A program made the position numbers and the translations under genes. Of a DNA stretch of 5,281 bases, positions 1-5,096 are shown piece after piece. This stretch comes from Clostridia bacterium (GTDB lineage Bacteria; Bacillota_A; Clostridia; Peptostreptococcales; JAAYPU01), in NCBI GenBank assembly GCA_022360735.1, contig JAKSCF010000052.1:1-5281 (forward strand). Direction: 5' to 3'. Below the pieces are notes generated by a model, which was given only the letters and a program-made list of their open reading frames with translations, had not been told where the DNA came from and did not search any database. Each line of letters starts with the position of its first letter. Position 1 is the stretch's first letter.

Positions 1-486
1 AACCGTATTCACAGGATCATAAGTTAAAGCAAAAGCTGCTAGTTTACCAATATCGCTTTCTATTTTTCCTGGTTCACAATCTTCAAAATCTATTCGATAG
101 ATTTTGTCTTCCTTTACCAAATAGTTTCTAAAATTCATATCTTTTAAAATTGTATTTTTCTCAAACGTATGCAGCGCTGAGTAAATGTCTTGATGTGCCT
201 TGACAACTTTTTTTATAAATTCATCATAATGGTTCTCATGCTTCTTTTCTAATTCAATAAAATAATCTAGTAAAAGTGTTCCTTCAATATACTCCATGTA
301 AATGGAATCTTTATCCTGCTTGTAAATAGTTGGTATGTTGACATCATTTTCAGCCATAAGCTTCAGTATTTTATACTCTTTTACCATTCTGTTTTCGTCT
401 TCATAATCTTTTCTGATATAGCAGCTGTTCTCTTTATGGATTTTAAAAACTTTGTTTTTTTTACTTTCTAACGGTAATGTTTCCAT
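1..486 (-). CDS. Protein-kinase-like small-molecule phosphotransferase, N-terminal 162 residues (C-terminus outside window)
   Basis: The reading frame opens with ATG at 486-484 and stays open to base 1, so only the first 162 residues are present. The N-lobe has no clear glycine loop. It shows YIRKDY (candidate ATP lysine K26), KEYKIL (candidate helix-C glutamate E37) and a hinge-like stretch YMEYIEG near 63-69. The C-lobe has ILKDMNFRNYLV at 113-124, which matches the catalytic loop D-x4-N (D116, N121), and IDFED at 132-136 in place of the metal-binding DFG. DIGKLAAFAL at 145-154 is typical of the aminoglycoside/choline kinase and lipopolysaccharide-kinase branches of the kinase fold. The usual catalytic-loop histidine or glycine before the Asp is replaced by Lys. 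The gene starts 5 nt after the mobB-like stop with only a weak AGG-type ribosome site, so it is probably translationally coupled. Its substrate is unknown; a small molecule is more likely than a protein. Confidence 0.75.
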   Translation of the reverse strand, partial: METLPLESKKNKVFKIHKENSCYIRKDYEDENRMVKEYKILKLMAENDVNIPTIYKQDKDSIYMEYIEGTLLLDYFIELEKKHENHYDEFIKKVVKAHQDIYSALHTFEKNTILKDMNFRNYLVKEDKIYRIDFEDCEPGKIESDIGKLAAFALTYDPVNTV

Positions 487-491
487 ACGAC

Positions 492-1235
492 TTAACCTAT
501 ACTTATTTCTATTTTTGAATCTTTTTTATATCCTTCTAACTCACTGACAACACCTAAAACAGCATTACACAATATTTTTTCTACAAAAGGTACCATAGGT
601 ATATTTTGACCATTAATCTTTAAGCACGTGCGATTAGAGTGTATGACGCAGTCCTTTCTTTCAGCATTACCTTTTAATATTGCTTCACATAATTCTACAC
701 AAGAATAACCGCAAGCTGAGCAGCATTCTTCCGGAAACTCAGGCAGCCTCTCAAAAACTTTTTCTTCTATCAGGTCAACCAATGCATCAATATCTGTTAT
801 GGCATTAATAACAGGAATGCCTTTATACGCCTGCATCTCATTTGAAACCTTTCCGGCAATAGCAAAGACAGAACTATCTAACCGTTCTTCAATTTCCTCT
901 GTATTATGAGCTGTAACAATCTTTGGAGCATTAATATCCCTTACCCCTTCTAGGACAACAAAGTCATGGTCATATGCCTTTAGTATTTCATCCATAGACA
1001 GTTTGCTCTGATAGAGTACATCTGTTTCATATTCACCACGAGCCGTCACAAGCTGTGATCCTGCTTTTTTATGTCGATCCGTATTGGTGCCCTCCATATC
1101 TATTTCGAAGGCTTCAAAATGTATTTCTTTTACCGATCCAACACGATATTTTCTCTTACATAATTCTTTTATAATATTTTCTATAGTGGTTGTTTTTCCT
1201 GATTTAGTAATCCCAAATACCGAAAATACTCTCAT
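492..1235 (-). CDS. mobB: MobB-type molybdopterin-guanine dinucleotide GTPase with C-terminal cysteine-rich (Fe-S-like) domain
   Basis: The 247-residue product begins MRVFSVFGITKSGKTT, with the Walker A P-loop at 8-16 (G8, G13, K14, T15). It continues with TDRHKKAGS at 52-60, the MobB-type D-x2-H-x2-AG segment, and VVLEGVRD at 93-100, matching the family's LVEG strand. MobB proteins bind GTP and assist MobA in attaching GMP to the molybdenum cofactor; they are usually about 160-175 residues. Here roughly 80 residues are added. These contain C172-x2-C175-x3-C179-x16-C196, close to the C-x2-C-x4-C-x16-C Fe-S motif of the RnfB-type domain, including the following EAILKG. Then comes a hydrophobic tail, INGQNIPMVPFVEKIL (207-222) and VLGVVSELEGYK. 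Extra cysteines are C171, C183, C204 and C223. The start is supported by AAGGGAG at 1244-1250, 8 nt from the ATG. It sits 66 nt after ecfT and 5 nt before the kinase gene. No mobA is visible. The GTPase call is firm; the cluster is inferred. Confidence 0.85.
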   Translation of the reverse strand: MRVFSVFGITKSGKTTTIENIIKELCKRKYRVGSVKEIHFEAFEIDMEGTNTDRHKKAGSQLVTARGEYETDVLYQSKLSMDEILKAYDHDFVVLEGVRDINAPKIVTAHNTEEIEERLDSSVFAIAGKVSNEMQAYKGIPVINAITDIDALVDLIEEKVFERLPEFPEECCSACGYSCVELCEAILKGNAERKDCVIHSNRTCLKINGQNIPMVPFVEKILCNAVLGVVSELEGYKKDSKIEISIG

Positions 1236-1256
1236 ATCTATCTCTCCCTTATATAA

Positions 1257-1271
1257 GCGTATACCATACGC
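1257..1271. repeat. Short inverted repeat between ecfT and mobB-like gene
   Basis: A perfect 6-bp stem (GCGTAT/ATACGC) encloses a 3-nt loop. It lies 21 nt upstream of the mobB-like ATG and just before its ribosome binding site. There is no T-run after it on the coding strand, so it does not read as a rho-independent terminator. It could shape translation of the downstream gene or be part of a decayed repeat together with the tandem 7-mer at 1287-1300. Confidence 0.5.
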
Positions 1272-1286
1272 CCCTACTCTCTATAA

Positions 1287-1300
1287 CCTGTCCCCTGTCC
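1287..1300 (-). repeat. Tandem GGACAGG 7-mer pair
   Basis: On the coding (minus) strand GGACAGG occurs twice head to tail, immediately after the ecfT stop codon (TAG at 1304-1302). The combined text GGACAGGGGACAGGTT recalls the GGGACAGG-type intergenic repeats I remember from Clostridia and related bacteria. Only one unit pair is present and I cannot count genome copies. Confidence 0.45.
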
Positions 1301-1301
1301 T

Positions 1302-2039
1302 CTAATAATAGTACAATAGCATTGCTGAAATCGTCAATATCAGGCTTAGGGTAATCATTGCATAGTCCATAGGCTTCATTTTTAAAACCATATAGCTGGT
1401 TCTTACCGGATAGGCTCTAAATGCCCGAGTTTCCATAGCCATTGATAATTCCTGGGCTTTTAGAACAGCATTAGAAACCACCGGAAAAAACAGGTAAGAA
1501 TAAACTTTAATTTTTTTTGATAATGGTATTTTTTCAAATTCAATGCCTCTTAACTGTAAAGCTACAACAGCATCTTTAAATTCTTCTGTAAATGTGGGTA
1601 GAAATCTTATGGCAACAGATACCATAAATGCAATCTCATAGGGCATTTTCCATTGTACAAGGCCTTGAACAATTTCTCTATAGCTTGAAGTCGTTAGAAT
1701 GGTAGCAGAGGAAATAATGATACCTACCCTTAAAGCAAATTGTCCAGCCATTTGAAGCCCTAAATCAGAAACAATTGTAATGGACCCAATACTGAGAATG
1801 GGTTCACCACCTCTAGTAAATATGCTTTGTACAACGACTAGAATTAGAATAACATGAAAAATCCTCTTAAGTCTTTTTAAGATTTTATAAAAATTCACGT
1901 TAAGCATAAATGCAGCCGCCATGGATACAAAAAAAATGATTGCTAACCATATTAAATTGGTAATCAATATACTTAAACTGGATAAAGCCATTACGATAAC
2001 CAGCTTGGTTCTGGCATCAAGCCCTGAACTTAGAGTCAT
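1302..2039 (-). CDS. ecfT: ECF transporter transmembrane subunit EcfT
   Basis: This 245-residue integral membrane protein is the scaffold of an energy-coupling factor importer: it links the two ATPases to a substrate-binding S subunit. Hydrophobic segments lie at about 12-28, 29-47, 60-75, 100-118, 135-150 and 225-243, the expected EcfT layout. The cytoplasmic coupling helices carry the family's two small-residue/Arg motifs: ALQLRG at 160-165 and AMETRAFR at 201-208 (variants of A-R-G). TRKL-like SGLDARTKL at the N-terminus is also typical. The frame is open back to an ATG at 2105, but the ATG at 2039 is preferred. It has AAGGAGG at 2051-2057, and the protein then begins MTLSSGLDARTK as relatives do; the extra 22 residues are charged and unlike the family. 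The start overlaps the end of the second ATPase gene by 23 nt, implying coupled translation. Confidence 0.93.
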   Translation of the reverse strand: MTLSSGLDARTKLVIVMALSSLSILITNLIWLAIIFFVSMAAAFMLNVNFYKILKRLKRIFHVILILVVVQSIFTRGGEPILSIGSITIVSDLGLQMAGQFALRVGIIISSATILTTSSYREIVQGLVQWKMPYEIAFMVSVAIRFLPTFTEEFKDAVVALQLRGIEFEKIPLSKKIKVYSYLFFPVVSNAVLKAQELSMAMETRAFRAYPVRTSYMVLKMKPMDYAMITLSLILTISAMLLYYY

Positions 2040-2691
2040 ATATAATTCTTCCTCCTTCAAGCTGCAATACTCTGTCAGCATGGTCCTTAACAAATGATTC
2101 ATCATGACTAATAACCATCATGCCTACATTTTGCTGCTTTAAAAGCTGTATCCATTGAGAAAATGCTGCTTTTCGTTTAATATCCAAAGAGGTTGTAGGC
2201 TCGTCTAATATTAAGTATTTAGGATGATTCATCAACACAGACGCCAGAGCTAAGCGTTGCTTTTCTCCTCCGCTTAAAATAAAAGGAAATGAGTCTTTAA
2301 GATGCTCTAATTGAAAGGTTTTAAGCATCTCATGAACCTTTTCATCTATCATCTGTTTTTTGTATCCTTTAATCTCCATTACGAAAGATAATTCTTCATA
2401 AACGGTGGTTGCAAAAAGCTGGCTGTTAGGATTTTGGAATAAGTATCCGATCTTCTGTCCTTTTTGTCCTAACGTCATTTTCAAAGCATCCTCACCTAAT
2501 ATTAAAACCTCACCTTTTTGGGGCTTTAAAATGCCCATAATCAATTTTCCAAGTGTTGTCTTGCCGCTTCCGTTACTCCCAGTAAGGGCTGTGAATTCTC
2601 CATGGTACAAATCCAAGGATAAGCTTTCAATAATATGATGATTATCTTGATATGAAAAATTGACGTTGTTAAGTTCTATTGCTTTTTCCAT
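2017..2691 (-). CDS. ecfA2: ECF transporter ATP-binding subunit (second of pair)
   Basis: The 224-residue ABC ATPase powers the ECF importer as one half of an EcfA heterodimer. All nucleotide-binding motifs are intact: Walker A GSNGSGKTT (38-46, K44), Q-loop FQNP (Q86), signature LSGGEKQR (139-146), Walker B YLILDEP with E164, D-loop SLD (168-170) and switch His H196 in VISHD. Following the Q-loop, NSQLFATTVYEELSF is characteristic of ECF/CbiO-type ATPases. The protein is short for the family (often 270-290 residues), ending soon after the H-loop strand. The start ATG at 2691 has AAGGGTG about 9 nt upstream and lies 22 nt after the first ATPase gene. The 3' end overlaps ecfT by 23 nt. The A1/A2 labels follow gene order only. 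Confidence 0.93.
   Translation of the reverse strand: MEKAIELNNVNFSYQDNHHIIESLSLDLYHGEFTALTGSNGSGKTTLGKLIMGILKPQKGEVLILGEDALKMTLGQKGQKIGYLFQNPNSQLFATTVYEELSFVMEIKGYKKQMIDEKVHEMLKTFQLEHLKDSFPFILSGGEKQRLALASVLMNHPKYLILDEPTTSLDIKRKAAFSQWIQLLKQQNVGMMVISHDESFVKDHADRVLQLEGGRIIYDSKFRA
2051..2057 (-). promoter_or_regulatory. Ribosome binding site that sets the ecfT start
   Basis: AAGGAGG on the minus strand lies 11 nt before the ATG at 2039-2037, inside the 3' end of the preceding ATPase gene. The spacing is slightly long, but the match to the anti-Shine-Dalgarno is full. This favours the 2039 start over the upstream in-frame ATG at 2105. Confidence 0.75.
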
Positions 2692-2713
2692 TCAATTCAC
2701 CCTTTATCCCAGA

Positions 2714-3397
2714 TTATATATCTCCTAAGTATTTTTGTATTTTTTGATTTTTTAAAACATAAATTTCATCTGCAATGTCTAGATTATTAAAATCATGATC
2801 AATCATCAGTACAGTTTTACCCTGATCTTTCAAAGACATCAATACACCTTTTATCATTGTCTTTCCTTCCTTATCAATTTGTGACATGACTTCATCACAA
2901 ATTAATAATTTGGGATTCATGGTAAGCACAGAGGCGATGGCAATTAACTGTTTTTGTCCTCCCGAGAGCTGGTTAGGATTTGCATATCTATACTTGCGCA
3001 TACCTACAAGCTCTAAAGTCGAATCTATCCTTCTTCCAATCTCTTCTCTGTCTACACAAAGGTTCTCAGGGCCAAAAGCCAATTCATCCTCTACAGTAGG
3101 TGAAAAAAGCTGTGTATCGGGATTTTGAAATACGATACCCACATTAGAAGCAATTTCAGGCATAGCAGCATTGAATATGTCCATACCAAAAGCTTTGATA
3201 TTGCCTTTTAAATGTCCATTTTGAACATGGGGAATAATACCACAAATACATCGGCATAGAGTGCTTTTACCGCTTCCGCTCATTCCAACCAAAGCTATAA
3301 TTTCACCGGTATTTAGAGAAAGAGAGATATCATCTAAAATATATTCCGGCTGCTCTTTGTATTTAAAAGATAAGCCGGCAATTTCAACCGCTTTCAT
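2714..3397 (-). CDS. ecfA1: ECF transporter ATP-binding subunit (first of pair)
   Basis: The 227-residue ABC ATPase has Walker A GMSGSGKST (38-46, K44), Q-loop FQNP (Q91), PDTQLFSPTVEDELAFGPEN typical of CbiO/EcfA proteins, signature LSGGQKQ (144-150), Walker B LLICDE with catalytic E169, and switch His H201 in MIDHD. Two positions depart from consensus: the Pro after the catalytic Glu is Val (CDEV, not DEPT), and the D-loop reads SQID rather than S-x-LD. Its partner ATPase keeps the consensus, so the two sites are not equivalent, although every catalytic residue is present in both. An in-frame ATG exists at 3430, but the ATG at 3397 is chosen. It overlaps the upstream stop as TAATG, has an AGAGGT ribosome site, and gives the standard start MKAVEIAGLSFKY. 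The next ATPase gene follows after 22 nt. Confidence 0.93.
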   Translation of the reverse strand: MKAVEIAGLSFKYKEQPEYILDDISLSLNTGEIIALVGMSGSGKSTLCRCICGIIPHVQNGHLKGNIKAFGMDIFNAAMPEIASNVGIVFQNPDTQLFSPTVEDELAFGPENLCVDREEIGRRIDSTLELVGMRKYRYANPNQLSGGQKQLIAIASVLTMNPKLLICDEVMSQIDKEGKTMIKGVLMSLKDQGKTVLMIDHDFNNLDIADEIYVLKNQKIQKYLGDI

Positions 3398-3915
3398 TAT
3401 TGTACCTCTATTGATGTCAACCATTTGCACCTTCTTGAACTGAATTGGTCTCCCACTACTATGGTTTGATAGGGCCCCCTGCCGCCATCTTCTTTAGACT
3501 TTAATTTTTCTCCTTCCCTTGCATAAGTCACATATACATTCCCTTCCAGTAATACTTCCTCTAAAGAATATGCAACTGTAAAGCCATCTACCGCTGTTAA
3601 AATAACCGCGGTTTTACCTTCTAAATTGATGCCTTGATCCTTCAATACATTTTTCAATTGCACACCCGTATAAGCATACACAACAGGATCTGTAGTGGAC
3701 GTATCCAGCACCGCTTCAAATTTTTCTTCTCCGGCTTTTTTTAAGTCATCAAAGGATAGTATGTTTTCTTCTCCATCTATTTTAATATTTATGGTTGCAT
3801 TGGTCATCATTTCTTTTCTTTGATCTAATCCTTCTTTATTCAGCATTAAAGTAACTGCTAATACAAGAATTAATACCCCTAGAACACCCACCACTATTTT
3901 TGTTTTACTCACCAT
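3397..3915 (-). CDS. Membrane-anchored small protein with sulfite-oxidase-like molybdopterin-binding fold, catalytic Cys absent
   Basis: The 172-residue product has a short basic N-terminus and one hydrophobic segment (about 7-25) with no lipobox, so it is probably tethered with its domain outside the membrane. The domain (about 40-172) carries landmarks of the oxidoreductase molybdopterin-binding family: YTGVQLKNVLKDQGI (82-96), ILTAVDGFTVAYSLEEVLL (105-123), and the end GPYQTIVVGDQFSSRRCKWLTSIEV. Family enzymes use a conserved Cys, upstream of the Y-x-G-x-x-L segment, to ligate Mo. Here the only Cys is C163 near the end, and the expected region reads LDTSTTDPVVY. A binding or capture role therefore seems likelier than catalysis, but this is inference. 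GAGGGTGAG before the ATG is a good ribosome site. The stop overlaps the ecfA1 start by one base, tying the gene tightly to the transporter; a substrate-delivery accessory is plausible. The fold assignment is by eye and moderately certain. Confidence 0.75.
   Translation of the reverse strand: MVSKTKIVVGVLGVLILVLAVTLMLNKEGLDQRKEMMTNATINIKIDGEENILSFDDLKKAGEEKFEAVLDTSTTDPVVYAYTGVQLKNVLKDQGINLEGKTAVILTAVDGFTVAYSLEEVLLEGNVYVTYAREGEKLKSKEDGGRGPYQTIVVGDQFSSRRCKWLTSIEVQ
3404..3409 (-). promoter_or_regulatory. Ribosome binding site that sets the ecfA1 start
   Basis: AGAGGT on the minus strand lies 6-7 nt before the ATG at 3397-3395, within the last codons of the anchor-protein gene. Together with the TAATG stop/start overlap it supports translational coupling and the shorter start. 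Confidence 0.65.
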
Positions 3916-3940
3916 CTCACCCTCTTTTATTTTTTACTCT

Positions 3941-3969
3941 ATTTTAGGTTATTTATAGAAACTGCTTAA
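3941..3969 (-). promoter_or_regulatory. Weak sigma-A-like promoter candidate before the anchor-protein gene
   Basis: On the minus strand TTAAGC (3969-3964, 3 of 6 matches to -35) is followed after exactly 17 nt by TAAAAT (3946-3941, 5 of 6 matches to -10). It lies in the 62-nt AT-rich gap after the phosphodiesterase gene, about 26 nt before the next ATG. AT-rich DNA gives such matches by chance. It would let the transporter genes be expressed independently of the upstream gene. Confidence 0.25.
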
Positions 3970-3977
3970 AAGTTTTA

Positions 3978-5051
3978 TCATGAATTATCTGGGTTGATTA
4001 CGATATAAGGTACAATCATATCTTCAAATCGACAGCTGCCATGATTTCCCCCTGCCTCAGTAGTATGCATACCGTGGTCGGCGGTAATAATGACAACGCC
4101 GTCCCATTCAGATACCAAAGTTTTTACATAATGGTCTATTTCTGAAATATAGGTTAGAGTCTCTTGGGCAAAGGGACCGTATGTATGACCTGAGTCATCA
4201 ATACCGTGAAAGTGTACAAAGCATAAGTCATGATTGGACATTTGCTCTTGAGCCGATTCCAATATTTCATCATCAATACGGCCATTTTTATTTCTGTCTA
4301 TATTTAAAATAGGTTCAATCTCAGTGTTTAAAATTTTTACATCCCCTTCGACAAGACAAGCTTTTTTATTCTGTTTAATGGCTATGTTGAAAATACTTTC
4401 ACAATTTAAGGATCTTACACTCCTATCATGAACGCCATGAACATTGGGTGTTTGACCTGTAATCATGGTAGCCATTCCGGTATTCGTTACAGGCTTATAA
4501 GCGCTCAATACTTTCTTAGATTCACCTGTCCCGGATAAAAAAGGACTATATCCATTTTCACTGCAATACATCCATTGTGCATAACTGAATCCATCTAACA
4601 GTATCAACATCACTTTTTTATTTTTACTAAGATAATATTCTGCATCATAAAAAGTATCTGTTATGGTTGATATCTTAGTGCCGTAATATATGCCTGCAAT
4701 ATCTTTAATGACATCTTGATTCAAATTCATAGGTAAATAATCCATCGTATTATCATTGATTTTTAAATATCCCGGTGTAGAAGTCCTTGTTTGACGCCCA
4801 TCTCTTGAAAAAATAACGTAGGACTCTATTTCTGATTCAGGCATTAGGTGTTCCACGGATATTATTTTTTCAGGTGTATATACTGTAACTTCATTGGTTT
4901 TGCCATCCACAGTTACTTTTGAAGTCCCTTCAAATTTTCTTCTATACAGATAATCAGATTGTGCCATTCGGCCACATGTCAAATTCTTCACGTTTTCTTT
5001 TTCAGAAAATATTTGTATCCCAAAATCATTTTGTTGGTCTTTTGAAGCCAC
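3978..5051 (-). CDS. Alkaline-phosphatase-superfamily phosphodiesterase (NPP / phosphonoacetate hydrolase type), probably 5'-truncated
   Basis: The catalytic domain (about 145-357) has the two-metal site of this superfamily: D153 in LILLDGFS; nucleophile T189 in PVTNTGMATMITG, aligning with the T-N of phosphonoacetate hydrolases and the nucleophile Thr of nucleotide pyrophosphatases; D285 and H289 in GIDDSGHTYGP; D325-H326 in TADHGM; and H337 in GGNHG. Such enzymes hydrolyse phosphodiesters, nucleotide pyrophosphates or phosphonates, usually outside the membrane. An insert DRNKNGRIDDE (252-262) resembles a calcium-binding loop but lacks the canonical last ligand. Residues 1-140 are an extra N-terminal domain; ESYVIFSRDG (76-85) faintly echoes the anchor protein's AVILTAVDG. 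The GTG at 5051 has no ribosome site and no signal peptide follows. The frame is open upstream to a TAG at 5099-5097, just where GC content jumps, so the true N-terminus is probably missing. It is followed after 62 nt by the anchor-protein gene. Confidence 0.85.
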   Translation of the reverse strand: MASKDQQNDFGIQIFSEKENVKNLTCGRMAQSDYLYRRKFEGTSKVTVDGKTNEVTVYTPEKIISVEHLMPESEIESYVIFSRDGRQTRTSTPGYLKINDNTMDYLPMNLNQDVIKDIAGIYYGTKISTITDTFYDAEYYLSKNKKVMLILLDGFSYAQWMYCSENGYSPFLSGTGESKKVLSAYKPVTNTGMATMITGQTPNVHGVHDRSVRSLNCESIFNIAIKQNKKACLVEGDVKILNTEIEPILNIDRNKNGRIDDEILESAQEQMSNHDLCFVHFHGIDDSGHTYGPFAQETLTYISEIDHYVKTLVSEWDGVVIITADHGMHTTEAGGNHGSCRFEDMIVPYIVINPDNS

Positions 5052-5096
5052 TATAATTTCTAAAATGTGTTTGATATTACTACTTATAGGATGTTC

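Noticed and set aside
252..488. Eukaryotic-type Ser/Thr protein kinase
   Set aside because: No glycine loop, no HRD motif and IDFE instead of DFG place it with small-molecule kinase-like enzymes.
1084..1305. Plus-strand open frames opposite the mobB-like gene, both ATPases and the anchor gene (also 2405-2638, 2886-3128, 3261-3443)
   Set aside because: They lie wholly or largely opposite well-supported genes, with no ribosome sites or recognisable domains; they are shadow frames.
2040..2105. Longer EcfT start at the ATG at 2105
   Set aside because: It would add 22 charged residues unlike the family and deepen the overlap with the ATPase gene; the AAGGAGG site and family-like N-terminus support 2039.
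1302..3397. Cobalt or nickel (CbiMNQO/NikMNQO) transporter
   Set aside because: No M-type S subunit with a metal-binding N-terminus and no N protein is present; the one-helix anchor protein has a different extracellular domain.
3398..3430. Longer ATPase start at the ATG at 3430
   Set aside because: The shorter start has a well-placed AGAGGT, a TAATG overlap and the usual ABC N-terminus; the extra 11 residues match nothing expected.
3916..3977. Terminator or riboswitch in the gap after the phosphodiesterase gene
   Set aside because: No stable hairpin followed by T-run and far too short for a known riboswitch; only a weak promoter candidate is noted.
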